DNA of 56,884 nucleotides from an uncultured Coriobacteriaceae bacterium (GCA_902791035.1 CADAUA010000006.1:144457-201340); one strand, 5' to 3'. Positions 1 through 8,589 are shown, numbered from the stretch's first letter. The notes: generated by a model from the letters alone, not told the origin. Numbers and translations: made by a program.

Positions 1-1
1 G

Positions 2-205
2 GCCATGTTCGTCTCGCCGCAGCCAGCAAAGCTCCCGCTCTTCATCCTGTGGATCGTCTCGATCCTGGTCTTCTGCGCCGCGATCATCGTTACGGAGTAC
101 CTCTACGACTCGCTGCAGCGACGCAAGTCCATGCTGGGCCTTACCCGCGACCAGATGGTGGAGCTCATGGGCCGCCAGCTCGACCGAGAGGAGAACGCAC
201 GATGA
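2..205 (+). CDS. C-terminal end of a membrane protein (partial)
   Basis: The frame is open to the left edge, so this is probably the end of a longer gene. It shows one hydrophobic helix (about residues 11-30, rich in L, I, V, F) followed by a charged cytoplasmic tail of about 35 residues ending in EENAR. Its TGA overlaps the ATG of the following YhgE/Pip gene (ATGA), so the two are translationally coupled. YhgE/Pip proteins often occur in tandem pairs, so this could be the end of the first member, but the fragment alone does not prove that. The family is not recognised from the sequence. Confidence 0.45.
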   Translation, partial: AMFVSPQPAKLPLFILWIVSILVFCAAIIVTEYLYDSLQRRKSMLGLTRDQMVELMGRQLDREENAR

Positions 206-2385
206 GGAAGATCTGGCGCATATTCCTTCAGGATGCCCGCAACGCCACCAGGAACCCCATCGCGCTCGTGGTGTGCGTGGGCCTGGTGATCATCCCCTCG
301 CTCTACGCCTGGTTCAACATCGCGGGCGGCTGGGACCCCTACGGCAACACCAGGGAGCTCAAGGTGGCCGTGGCCAACTGCGACGAGGGCTACACCTCAT
401 CCCACCTGCCCATGAGGCTCGACCTAGGTGAGGACGTGGCCCAGAAGCTCCGGCAGAACGAGAAGATCGGCTACACCATTACCTCGCGCGAGGACGCCGA
501 GGAGGGCGTCCGCTCGGGCAAGTACTACGCGGCCATCATCATCCCCGAGGACTTCACGCGCAGCCTCCTCTCCGTGGCGTCGGCGGACGTGCACCCCGCC
601 ACGCTGGTCTACGAGACCAACGAGAAGGAGAACGCCATCGCCCCCATCGTGACCGACAAGGCCGTGACTGCCGTGCAGTCCGACATCCAGGAGACCTTCG
701 CCCAGACCGTGGGCGAGGTGGGCGCGGGCGCCCTGGCGAGCCTCCAGGACTACCTCTCCGACGACGAGGTCCTGAGCCTGGCCGGCTCGCTCGACAAGTC
801 CCTGGGCGACGGCGCGACCGACCTGCGCACGGTGGCCAGCCACGTGGACGCCTACTCCAAGCTCGTGAGCTCCGCGGCGGGCATCGTGGAGAGCTCCGAT
901 TCGCTCCTGCAGACCTCGGGCGACGTGACGGGCTCCGCCACGGACGCCCTCACGACCTCGGCCACGAGCATCCGCGAGATGGGCCAGGCCATGGACGGGG
1001 CGGCGGACGCCATCGACTCCGCCCTGGCCACGAGCTCGCAGAGCCTGGACTCCGTGGATGCCGCGGTGGACCAGGCCTTCGACGCAGCGGCCACCTCCGC
1101 CGGCCACTCCTCGGGCGAGCTGCGCGACGTGGCAAGCAAGGTCGATGGGGTCCGGGCCTCCTACGAGGAGCTTGAGGACGGCCTGCGGGAGGTGCGCGAC
1201 CTCCTGGAGCCCGTGGGGCGCCGCCTGCTCGACCCGGCGATCGCCCAGGTGCGCGCCGTGGAGACCCGCCTGGCCACCCTGCGCGACCACCTGAACACCG
1301 CCGCCGACAACATCGACCGAGGCGTGTCCGACGTGGCCTCCGACCGAGCCGCCGCCCATACGCTCGTGAGCGAGGGGCGCCGGGAGATCAGCTCCCTCCA
1401 GAGCACCTACCGCAACGACGTGAGCGGTACCGTGTCCAAGCTGGCCGACAAGGTCGACGACGCCGCGGCCAGCTCCTCCGAGGTGGGTGACCTTCTCGAC
1501 AGCACGGTGAGCGACCTGCGGGAGACCTCCACCATGGCCACCGACGACCTGCGCAACGTGCAGGCGACGCTGGACGACGTGTCGGGCCAGGTGAGCTCCA
1601 CGGCAGACGACATCGACGAGCTGCGCGAGTCGCTCGAGGCAGCCCTTGCCTCCAAGGACGCCGCCCAGGTGCGCACGATCCTCTCCGCCGGCCCCGAGGC
1701 CCTGGCCAAGTTCATCTCCTCACCCGTGACGGTGGATCGCCAGGCCGTCTACCCCATCGAGAACAACGGCTCCGCCATGGCAGGCTTCTACACCACCCTC
1801 TCGCTCTGGGTGGGCGCCATCGTGCTCGTGGCCATGATGCGGGTGGACGTGAGCGACGCCGAGGCCGAGCGGGCCGGAGGGGCGGCACCGCGCCACCGCT
1901 ACCTGGGGCGCCTGGGGGTCTACCTGGTGCTGGGCGTCCTCCAGGCCACGCTGTGCGCCCTGGGAGACCTCTTCTACCTGGGGATCCAGTGCGTGGACCC
2001 CTGGGGCTTCCTCGTGACATGCTGGATCAGCTCTATCGTGTTCGTGAATATCATGTACGCCTTTACCGTGAGCTTCGGCGACGTGGGCAAGGCCATCTGC
2101 GTCTTCCTGTTGGTGATCCAGGTGGCGGGTTCGGGAGGGACCTTCCCCAAGGAGATGCTGCCCGCCGGCTTCCAGGCGGCCTATCCCTACCTGCCCTTCG
2201 TGCACTCGATCGCGGCCATGCACGAGTGCATCGGCGGCTACTACGGCACCACCTGGGTGGCCGCGCAGGGGGCGCTCCTGGGGTTCCTCGCAGGGTCGCT
2301 GGTCCTGGGCCTTGCCCTGCGCAAGCCGGTCGTGCGGCTCAACCGCTGGATCATAGAGAAGCTCGAGGACACGCGGATCATGTAG
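202..2385 (+). CDS. YhgE/Pip domain-containing membrane protein
   Basis: A 727-residue protein with the YhgE/Pip layout: an N-terminal transmembrane helix (about residues 15-40, LVVCVGLVIIPSLYAWFNI), a long extracytoplasmic region full of Ala, Ser, Asp and Leu with coiled-coil character (about 200-530), then five or six C-terminal membrane segments (about 530-715). This is the architecture of phage-infection protein (Pip) and the ABC-2-like membrane half of secretion systems. The ATG at 202 is preferred over the in-frame start at 49 because the first 50 residues read from 49 are a frame shadow of the upstream gene and because ATG 202 couples to its stop. Function in this organism is unknown; a role in export or as a phage receptor is family knowledge only. 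Confidence 0.85.
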   Translation: MRKIWRIFLQDARNATRNPIALVVCVGLVIIPSLYAWFNIAGGWDPYGNTRELKVAVANCDEGYTSSHLPMRLDLGEDVAQKLRQNEKIGYTITSREDAEEGVRSGKYYAAIIIPEDFTRSLLSVASADVHPATLVYETNEKENAIAPIVTDKAVTAVQSDIQETFAQTVGEVGAGALASLQDYLSDDEVLSLAGSLDKSLGDGATDLRTVASHVDAYSKLVSSAAGIVESSDSLLQTSGDVTGSATDALTTSATSIREMGQAMDGAADAIDSALATSSQSLDSVDAAVDQAFDAAATSAGHSSGELRDVASKVDGVRASYEELEDGLREVRDLLEPVGRRLLDPAIAQVRAVETRLATLRDHLNTAADNIDRGVSDVASDRAAAHTLVSEGRREISSLQSTYRNDVSGTVSKLADKVDDAAASSSEVGDLLDSTVSDLRETSTMATDDLRNVQATLDDVSGQVSSTADDIDELRESLEAALASKDAAQVRTILSAGPEALAKFISSPVTVDRQAVYPIENNGSAMAGFYTTLSLWVGAIVLVAMMRVDVSDAEAERAGGAAPRHRYLGRLGVYLVLGVLQATLCALGDLFYLGIQCVDPWGFLVTCWISSIVFVNIMYAFTVSFGDVGKAICVFLLVIQVAGSGGTFPKEMLPAGFQAAYPYLPFVHSIAAMHECIGGYYGTTWVAAQGALLGFLAGSLVLGLALRKPVVRLNRWIIEKLEDTRIM

Positions 2386-2388
2386 GGC

Positions 2389-2482
2389 CGCGGGACGGGG
2401 TCGGAGGTCGTGTCACGCGCCGCGCGGGACGGGGTCGGAGGTCGTGTCACGCGCGGGACGGGGTCGGAGGTCGTGTCACGCG
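2389..2482. repeat. Three tandem GC-rich repeats (GGGGTCGGAGGTCGTGTCAC)
   Basis: The 20-nt core GGGGTCGGAGGTCGTGTCAC occurs at 2397, 2431 and 2460, directly after the YhgE/Pip stop codon. The first and second are 34 bp apart, the second and third 29 bp. A closely related repeat (GGTCGGAGCTCGTGTCACGC) occurs three times at 13369-13436, again directly after a stop codon. Function unknown. Confidence 0.85.
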
Positions 2483-2542
2483 CGGCGGCACGCACTTTTC
2501 GTCCACGCCACGTCCGCGGCGACCCCAGGCGAGCGAGCCGTC

Positions 2543-2548
2543 TATACT
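2543..2548 (+). promoter_or_regulatory. Probable -10 box of gltX
   Basis: TATACT lies 62 nt upstream of the gltX start in an otherwise very GC-rich stretch. No good -35 hexamer is visible at the expected spacing, and no T-box leader is seen between it and the gene. Confidence 0.45.
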
Positions 2549-2610
2549 GGGGGAGCTAAAACGACACTTGGCACTGGCGCCCCTGCGACGCCGCGATCGA
2601 TTGGAGCACC

Positions 2611-4098
2611 ATGGCAAACGACCAGAGCGTGCGCGTGCGCTTTGCCCCCAGCCCCACGGGCAAGCTGCACGTGGGCGGCGCCCGCACCGCCATCTACAAC
2701 TGGGCCTTCGCCCGCGCGAACGGCGGCACCTTCATCCTGCGCATCGACGACACCGACCCCACCCGCTCCACCGAGGAGAACACCCAGATCATCCTGCGCG
2801 CCATGCGCTGGCTGGGCCTCGACTGGGATGAGGGCCCCGACGTGGGCGGCCCTTACGGCCCCTACAAGCAGACCGACCGCATGGACCTCTACCGCGAGGC
2901 GGCCGAGCGCCTGGTGGCAGAGGGCAAGGCCTACTACTGCTTCTGCTCGCCCGAGAAGCTCGCCGCCGACAAGGCCGCAGCGGAGGCCCGCCACGACCCC
3001 TTCCAGGGCTACCAGCGCACCTGCCGCAACATCGACCCCGCCGAGGCCCAGGCGCGCGTGGATGCCGGCGAGTCCCACACCATCCGCATCAAGGTGCCTC
3101 TGGACCGCGGCGACGTGGTGATCCACGACGCGGTGCACGGCGAGGTGACCTTCAACGCCAAGGAGCTGGACGACTTCATCATCTTCCGCTCCGATGGCAC
3201 CCCCACCTACAACTTCGCCACCGTGGTCGACGACGCCATGATGGGCATCACCCACGTGATCCGCGGCGACGACCACCTGTCCAACACCCCGCGCCAGGTC
3301 ATGGTCTACGAGGCCCTGGGCGCGCCCGTACCCACCTTCGCGCACATCTCCATGATCTTGGGCGCCGATGGCAAGAAGCTCTCCAAGCGCCACGGTGCCA
3401 CGAGCGTGGAGGAGTACCGCGACGCCGGTTTCCTCTCCGACGCCTTCGTCAACTACCTGGCCCTTCTCGGCTGGGCACCGGACGGCGAGACCACCATCGT
3501 GCCGCGCGACGTGCTCGCCCGGACCTTCTCACTCGAGCACGTGAGCAAGAACCCCTCGACCTTCGACCCCAAGAAGCTCGACTGGGTTCAGCAGCAATAC
3601 GTCATGACCATGAGCGACGCGGACTTCGCGCAGACGATCCTCGTGCCCGAGCTCCGGAAGGCCGGCCTCGAGGGCGAGGCCCTGTCCCACGAGGCCCATT
3701 GGTACGAGGTGTTGGCCAGCGTGCTCAAGCCCCGCACCACCATGCCCGCGGACGTTGTCGAGAAGTCCCGCTTCCTCTACGCCGGCGACGCCCTTGAGTA
3801 CGACGAGAAGTCCGTTGACAAGAACCTCCGCAAGGACTACGCGCCGGCCGCGCTCGACGCCGCCCGCGAGGCCCTGGCTGCGGTCGAGCCCTGGGAGGCC
3901 TCCGCGATCGACGGGGCCCTCGAGCCGCTGCCCGAGGCCACCGGCATCAACAAGCGCAAGTTCTACGGTGCCGTCCGCGTGGCCGAGTGCGGCAACCAGG
4001 TGTCCCCGCCCATGGGCGAGAGCCTGGAGCTCCTTGGCCGCGACCAGGTCCTGGCCCGCATCGACGCCGCCAAGGCCCTCTGCGGGACCGCGGAGTAG
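2611..4098 (+). CDS. gltX: Glutamate--tRNA ligase
   Basis: Charges tRNA-Glu with glutamate using ATP. The 495-residue length is normal. The class I signature is present as PSPTGKLHVGG near the N terminus (HIGH-type motif, residues 13-23), and the KMSKS-type loop as KKLSKRHG near residue 255. The C-terminal anticodon-binding domain follows. The genome also encodes GatCAB (40-43.4 kb), so this enzyme probably also mischarges tRNA-Gln, which the amidotransferase then corrects; that is inference, since a glutaminyl-tRNA synthetase could lie outside the window. A rho-independent terminator follows at 4169-4204. Confidence 0.97.
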   Translation: MANDQSVRVRFAPSPTGKLHVGGARTAIYNWAFARANGGTFILRIDDTDPTRSTEENTQIILRAMRWLGLDWDEGPDVGGPYGPYKQTDRMDLYREAAERLVAEGKAYYCFCSPEKLAADKAAAEARHDPFQGYQRTCRNIDPAEAQARVDAGESHTIRIKVPLDRGDVVIHDAVHGEVTFNAKELDDFIIFRSDGTPTYNFATVVDDAMMGITHVIRGDDHLSNTPRQVMVYEALGAPVPTFAHISMILGADGKKLSKRHGATSVEEYRDAGFLSDAFVNYLALLGWAPDGETTIVPRDVLARTFSLEHVSKNPSTFDPKKLDWVQQQYVMTMSDADFAQTILVPELRKAGLEGEALSHEAHWYEVLASVLKPRTTMPADVVEKSRFLYAGDALEYDEKSVDKNLRKDYAPAALDAAREALAAVEPWEASAIDGALEPLPEATGINKRKFYGAVRVAECGNQVSPPMGESLELLGRDQVLARIDAAKALCGTAE

Positions 4099-4168
4099 AC
4101 CAAGCCGGCAGTCCCACGCGCCGACAGACCCTATTGAGCGCCAAACCTCCTCCTCTCGCGAACGCGAA

Positions 4169-4204
4169 AGCGGCCCTGCACTCGCTGCGGGGCCGCTCTT
4201 CTTT
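4169..4204 (+). terminator. Rho-independent terminator after gltX
   Basis: An 8-bp GC stem (AGCGGCCC / GGGCCGCT) with a 13-nt loop is followed by TCTTCTTT. It lies 70 nt after the gltX stop codon. Confidence 0.8.
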
Positions 4205-4264
4205 GCCTACCGCTCACGCGAGCGACGCCCATTTGCCTCGCCGGCCACCGTACGGTCGACGTGC

Positions 4265-4373
4265 GTCACGAACTTCAGGTTAGTAGAGTGTGGTCCCAGA
4301 AGTCGCAATTCTCCTACCTGCTGTTATATGAATCGCAACCATTGCTCGGCTCTACTAACCTGTAGTTCGTGAC
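4265..4373. repeat. Palindromic element, left of the endonuclease gene
   Basis: A 109-bp element with 24-bp terminal inverted repeats (4265-4288 and 4350-4373; one mismatch) containing GGTTAGTAGAG / CTCTACTAACC. Between them is a 61-nt AT-richer core. Read in reverse complement, this core aligns without gaps to the 61-nt core of the element at 5766-6034 (43 of 61 positions identical by eye), including an inner hairpin GCGATTC/GAATTGC. It ends about 120 bp upstream of the endonuclease start. Not a known insertion sequence that I recognise. Confidence 0.9.
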
Positions 4374-4495
4374 TCGCGCTCGCCCGCGTGGCCACCCACC
4401 GCCCGACCGTCGGCGGATTCCATCGTCCTTCTCGCCCCGCGCCCCTCCCTGTCGGCGTATCCTCGTCGTCCCACTGACGGCGGGAGGAGGAGCTG

Positions 4496-5695
4496 ATGCC
4501 AGAGACGACCCAAGAACCGAGAAGGGCCAACCTGCACGTCGCGCAGCCGGTCGTCGTATGCTCGCGGTCGAGCGTCGAGGCCCTCGACGTGATGCGCATG
4601 GATGTGGCCCGGCGCCCACCGGCACGCGGCACGGAGCCCGTCCGCGAGGGCTCCTTCGTGGTAACACGCGAGCTCGGTTCCTGGGGCACCCAAGACGCCT
4701 CGGCGCTCGACCGGGCTGTGGCACTCCCCCGGCCCGTGCACGTCCTGGTACCTGCAGGCGGCGGGCCCAAGCCCACGGCCCTTCTCTGCCCCCACAAGTG
4801 GAAGTTCCGCAACCCCTACGACGACCTGATCCCCTTCGACGGCGGATCCCCTCGGATCCTCGTGGCTCCTCCCGAGCTCGCCCTGCTGCAGCTCGCCGCC
4901 AGGCTCGACCGGGTACACGTGGCGGGCCTCATAAACCAGCTCGTCGGTACCTATCGCGTGATCCGTCCCCAGGCCATCCCAACCTACCGACGGATCCCCC
5001 ACTCGAGCATCGAACTCTATCCGCGCGGCTCTACCGAGGACACCTGCATATCGGCCACGGTCTACGGGCTCAAGCCCCTCACCACCGTGGAGCGGGTCCG
5101 CGACTACGTACGAGCCATGCCATCCGCCCATGGGTCGCACCTGGTGGAGGGAGCGCTGCCGCTCGCCCACGACGGTCTGGCATCCCCGCTCGAGTCCCAG
5201 ACCTACATGCTCGCGTTCTGCTCACGCCGCCTGGGATCGCTCGGCCTGCCGATGCCAGACATAAACGGAGAGCTACCGCTCACTCCTCAGGCCCGCCGCT
5301 TTGCCAACAAGGACGTGATTATCCCCGACTTCTACTGGCCTGAGGGCCACGTGGCGCTCGAGACCAATGGCTGGCTCTACCACGGTAGCCCGCGCGCCAT
5401 TACCGGCACCTCCCTGCGCGACAAGGCCTATCGCGCCATGGGCATCACCTGCCTCACCCTCACCTCACCGGAGGTCCGCAGTGAGAACCTCTTTATGGCG
5501 GCGATGGAGGAACTGGCAGGCTATCTCGGCACGTCGATCCCACAAGGAACGGAGGCCTTCCGCCGCCAGCGGCAGCGGCTTCGCGACCAGATGTTCCCGC
5601 CGCGGAACGTCCCGGAACCCGAACCGGAGACCGACGAGGGCTATCTGGCCCAGCTCGACGCCTACGCAGACTCGTTAGCTGCGAGCGGGCGCTGA
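4496..5695 (+). CDS. PD-(D/E)XK endonuclease-like protein (DUF559/Vsr-type)
   Basis: A 399-residue protein. The C-terminal part (about 265-340) has the DUF559/Vsr-like nuclease pattern: an acidic residue in VIIPDFYW, then ALETNGWLYHG, which supplies E and the YH pair, then an RDK helix and a strand CLTLTS. The N-terminal two thirds resembles the extra region in coriobacterial endonuclease-domain proteins and AbiEi-like proteins (for example the segment around APPELALLQLAARL), but this is from memory of the family. RBS GGAGGAGG lies 5 nt before the ATG. The gene stands alone and is bracketed by two related palindromic elements in inverted orientation. It could be a nicking or repair-type enzyme, part of a defence system, or the mobilising enzyme of the repeats; the sequence does not decide between these. 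Confidence 0.75.
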   Translation: MPETTQEPRRANLHVAQPVVVCSRSSVEALDVMRMDVARRPPARGTEPVREGSFVVTRELGSWGTQDASALDRAVALPRPVHVLVPAGGGPKPTALLCPHKWKFRNPYDDLIPFDGGSPRILVAPPELALLQLAARLDRVHVAGLINQLVGTYRVIRPQAIPTYRRIPHSSIELYPRGSTEDTCISATVYGLKPLTTVERVRDYVRAMPSAHGSHLVEGALPLAHDGLASPLESQTYMLAFCSRRLGSLGLPMPDINGELPLTPQARRFANKDVIIPDFYWPEGHVALETNGWLYHGSPRAITGTSLRDKAYRAMGITCLTLTSPEVRSENLFMAAMEELAGYLGTSIPQGTEAFRRQRQRLRDQMFPPRNVPEPEPETDEGYLAQLDAYADSLAASGR

Positions 5696-5765
5696 TGGTT
5701 GCGGCTGGACTGGCCTTTCCCGGTGCGTGCGCCATGTGCGCGTGGGCCGGCTGCCCAGCCCCTGC

Positions 5766-6034
5766 GAGCTCCAGGTTAGTAGAGCTCTCCACCCACCCGC
5801 ACCCCACGAACTCCAGGTTAGTAGAGCTCTCCACCCACCCGCACCCCACGAACTCCAGGTTAGTAGAGCCATGCAATGATTACAATTCATATAACTGCAC
5901 GTAGATGAATTGCTACTCCGCAAGTAACACTCTACTAACCTGAAGTACGTCTGGCTACAGCATTACGGGGGCTCTACTAACCTGAAGTACGTCTGGCTAC
6001 AGCATTACGGGGGCTCTACTAACCTGAAGTTCGT
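5766..6034. repeat. Palindromic element with triplicated arms, right of the endonuclease gene
   Basis: Three copies of CCAGGTTAGTAGAG at 5771, 5813 and 5855, then a 61-nt core (5869-5929), then three copies of CTCTACTAACCTGAAG at 5930, 5972 and 6014. The copy spacing is exactly 42 bp in both arms. The two 28-nt spacers within the left arm are identical to each other, as are the two 26-nt spacers in the right arm, but left and right spacers are unrelated. The core carries an inner inverted repeat CAATTC (5883-5888) / GAATTG (5907-5912). The core matches the one at 4289-4349 in reverse complement. Confidence 0.92.
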
Positions 6035-6089
6035 GCGGCTCGCCCGCCACGGCCCCGCGCGTCCGTGCCGACCCCATGTCACGCCCCCG

Positions 6090-6695
6090 CTAGCCCAGCG
6101 CGGCCTCGAGCGCCACCGTGACCCCGCGCACCGCGAGCTCCAGCGGCACAGACGCCACCCGACCGCCCTTCTGGGCCGCCTGCTCGGGTAGGAAGGGCAC
6201 GTGCGTGAAGCCGCCGCGCGCACCCGGGAACTCCGCTGCCAGCAGGTGGAGGAGCTCGTAGAGCACGTCGTTGCACACGAAGGTTCCCGCCGTGTACGAG
6301 ACGCTCGCCGGCACGCCCGCCGCGCACATGGCGTCGGCCATGGCCTGCACGGGCAGGGTGGAGAAGTACGCGTCCGGTCCCTCGGGCAGGATCCTCTCCC
6401 CCGCCGGCTGGTCTCCGTCGTTGTCGGGCGCGGCGGCGCGCCGCCAGTTGATCCCCACGAACTCGGGCGTCACCGCCGTTCGGCCGCCCGCCTGCCCCAG
6501 ACACAAGACGAGGTCCGGCGCCTCCGCACGTACGGCCTCGGCAACGGCCGCCGGCCCGCGCCGATAGGACGTGGGCACCTGCACGCGCACGACCTCAGCA
6601 CCGCCGACCCGCGCCGGCAGCGCCCGGGCGACCTCCCAGGCCGGATTGACCTTCTCGCCGCCAAAGGGGTCGAAACCCGTGACCAGCACCTTCAT
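6090..6695 (-). CDS. pcp: Pyroglutamyl-peptidase I
   Basis: Removes N-terminal pyroglutamate from peptides (peptidase family C15). The 201-residue length fits. The N-terminal motif VTGFDPFGG, the region with the catalytic Glu (TPEFVGIN), the nucleophile Cys in TFVCNDVLY and the His in FTHVPFLP are all present. ATG 6695 is preferred over the GTG two codons upstream because it lies 6 nt from GGGAGG. It is transcribed away from the serine deaminase gene. It fits a peptide-fermenting lifestyle together with the two PepC genes. Confidence 0.93.
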   Translation of the reverse strand: MKVLVTGFDPFGGEKVNPAWEVARALPARVGGAEVVRVQVPTSYRRGPAAVAEAVRAEAPDLVLCLGQAGGRTAVTPEFVGINWRRAAAPDNDGDQPAGERILPEGPDAYFSTLPVQAMADAMCAAGVPASVSYTAGTFVCNDVLYELLHLLAAEFPGARGGFTHVPFLPEQAAQKGGRVASVPLELAVRGVTVALEAALG

Positions 6696-6805
6696 GCGCA
6701 CCCTCCCAAGCCGCAGCCGCTCTTAGCCCATCGAGCATACACCGCCCGCGCGGCCGCGACTATGATGTGACGGTCAGGCACCAACGCGTCCACGAGGAGA
6801 AGCAC

Positions 6806-8392
6806 ATGGTCACGATGTCCGCCTTCGAGGTCCTGGGGCCCATCATGGTGGGGCCTTCCTCCAGCCACACGGCCGGTGCCCTGCGCATCGCGCTCGTGGC
6901 GCGCTCGCTCGCGCCCCAGCCCCTGGCCAGCGTGGACTTCACGCTCTACAACTCCTTCTCGCGCACGCACAGGGGCCATGGCACCGACCTGGCGCTCGTG
7001 GCCGGCATCCTGGGTCTCGCCCCCGACGACCCGCACGTGCGGGACTCCTTCCACCTGGCCCACGACGCGGGTCTGGACTTCTCCCTCACGGAGGGTGGCG
7101 AGGACGACCGCCTGCACCCCAACACGGTGGCCATCCTCATGCGATCGGCTCAGGGGGAAGACGTCCGCGTGACGGGCGAGTCCCTCGGCGGGGGCCGTGT
7201 GCGCATCTCCTCCATCGACGGTGTTCCAGTGCAGGTCACGGGCGAGCTGCCCACCGTCTTCGTGGCGCATGCAGACAAGCCCGGCGTGCTCGCAGCCCTC
7301 ACGCGCGAGCTCTCGGACCGGCAGGTCAACATCGCCACCATGCGCACCTTCCGCAGCGAGCCAGGAGGCGCGGCCTACACCGTCTTCGAGGTGGACGAGC
7401 CCGTGGGCGGGGAGCTCCTGGCCCGCCTGCGCCGGGTGGGGCACGTGGGCTTCGTTGCCATGGTCGACGTGCCCGGCGCCTCCGCCCCGACTCCCTCGCG
7501 TGAGGAGGGCGTGTCCTTCTCCACGGGAGCTGACCTCCTGCGGCTCTGCGAAGGCCGCAAGGTCACGATCGGCCAGCTCATGCGCGAGCGCGAGGCCGCG
7601 CTCCGCCCTTCCGCGGACGCCAGCGCGGATCCCGACGCCCAGATGGCCCGCGTGCTCGCCACCATGCGCGACGAGGTCACCGACACGCTCACCCACCCGC
7701 GTCGCTCCCTTGGCGGCTACCTCGACGGCCAGGCTGCGGACGTGGGGGCATCGGCTGCGTCGCTCGCTGCGCCCCTCATGGGCGAAACCCTCACCCGGGC
7801 CGTGGCCTATGCCATGGCCGTGCTCGAGCGCTCGGCCACCATGGGCGTGATCGTGGCCGCTCCGACCGCCGGGTCGGCCGGCGTCGTCCCGGGGGCGGTA
7901 CTCGCCGTGGGTGGGTCGGTGGACGCAGGCGACAAGGCCCTCCAGCTGGCACTCTGGAACGCCGCCGCCATTGGTGCCATCCTCTCCACGAACGCGAGCG
8001 TCGCGGGGGCCGAGGGCGGCTGCCAGGCCGAGGTCGGCTCAGCGGCCGCCATGGCGGCCTCAGCCCTCGTGGAGCTCCTGGGAGGCACACCGGCACAGTG
8101 CCTGGACGCCGCGGGCCTAGCCATCACCAACCTGCTGGGGCTCGTGTGCGACCCCGTGCGCGGCATGGTGGAGGTGCCCTGCCAGGCCAGGAACGCGATC
8201 GGCGTATCCGACGCCGTGAGCGCTGCCCAGCTCGCGCTCTCGGGCGTGCGGTCCCCCATCCCCTTCGACGAGGTGGTGGGCGCCATGGCCGAGGTGGGCC
8301 ACGCCCTGCCCGCCAGCCTGCGCGAGACTGCCCGCGGGGGCCTGGCCGCAACGCCGAGCGCCTGTGCGAGCTGCGCTGGATGTGGCCTCTGA
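6806..8392 (+). CDS. sdaA: L-serine ammonia-lyase, iron-sulfur-dependent, single chain
   Basis: Deaminates L-serine to pyruvate and ammonia with a [4Fe-4S] cluster. The 528-residue chain fuses the beta domain (starts FEVLGPIMVGPSSSHTAG), an ACT-like segment (about 135-205, HADKPGVLAALTREL) and the catalytic alpha domain (about 240-520). Candidate cluster cysteines are in GGCQAE, VCDPVRG, VPCQARN and the C-terminal CASCAGCGL. The ATG at 6806 is chosen because GAGGAG sits 6 nt upstream; a GTG at 6767 lacks an RBS. A TATGAT at 6761-6766 could be a -10 box. It links serine catabolism to pyruvate fermentation and depends on the Suf system encoded further right. Confidence 0.94.
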   Translation: MVTMSAFEVLGPIMVGPSSSHTAGALRIALVARSLAPQPLASVDFTLYNSFSRTHRGHGTDLALVAGILGLAPDDPHVRDSFHLAHDAGLDFSLTEGGEDDRLHPNTVAILMRSAQGEDVRVTGESLGGGRVRISSIDGVPVQVTGELPTVFVAHADKPGVLAALTRELSDRQVNIATMRTFRSEPGGAAYTVFEVDEPVGGELLARLRRVGHVGFVAMVDVPGASAPTPSREEGVSFSTGADLLRLCEGRKVTIGQLMREREAALRPSADASADPDAQMARVLATMRDEVTDTLTHPRRSLGGYLDGQAADVGASAASLAAPLMGETLTRAVAYAMAVLERSATMGVIVAAPTAGSAGVVPGAVLAVGGSVDAGDKALQLALWNAAAIGAILSTNASVAGAEGGCQAEVGSAAAMAASALVELLGGTPAQCLDAAGLAITNLLGLVCDPVRGMVEVPCQARNAIGVSDAVSAAQLALSGVRSPIPFDEVVGAMAEVGHALPASLRETARGGLAATPSACASCAGCGL

Positions 8393-8433
8393 CCTGCGGG
8401 TTTGCGAGGGCAAAAAAATTTTGAGATTCTCGC

Positions 8434-8461
8434 TTGCAATATTTCCGGGTTCCTGTATAGT
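8434..8461 (+). promoter_or_regulatory. Promoter of the tRNA-Gln/tRNA-Glu unit
   Basis: TTGCAA (8434-8439), 16-bp spacer, TATAGT (8456-8461). It lies 34 nt upstream of tRNA-Gln in a locally AT-rich stretch. Confidence 0.75.
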
Positions 8462-8495
8462 TACTTCTCGCGTTGAGGCACAGGACATCAGCAAT

Positions 8496-8569
8496 TGGGA
8501 TGTCGTCTAGTGGTAGGACAGCGGATTCTGGTTCCGTCAACGGGAGTTCGACTCTCTCCATCCCAGCCA
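8496..8569 (+). tRNA. tRNA-Gln (CTG)
   Basis: Cloverleaf visible: acceptor TGGGATG/CATCCCA, starting with U as is typical for tRNA-Gln, a D arm with TAGTGGTAGGA, anticodon stem GCGGA/TCCGT with loop TTCTGGT (anticodon CTG at 8528-8530), T loop GTTCGACTC, discriminator G and encoded CCA. Confidence 0.95.
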
Positions 8570-8589
8570 CGTCCTGCCAAACTGAATAT

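Noticed and set aside
424..1359. Long antisense frame inside the YhgE/Pip gene
   Set aside because: GC-rich sequence produces long shadows; the antisense product is Gly/His/Arg repeats with no family resemblance, and the sense frame is clearly coding.
2440..2610. T-box leader upstream of gltX
   Set aside because: No T-box consensus or specifier stem was seen; the region is a tandem repeat and a promoter.
5766..6034. CRISPR array or tRNA-like repeats
   Set aside because: Spacers within each arm are identical to each other and the arms are inverted copies, which does not fit CRISPR; no cloverleaf is formed.
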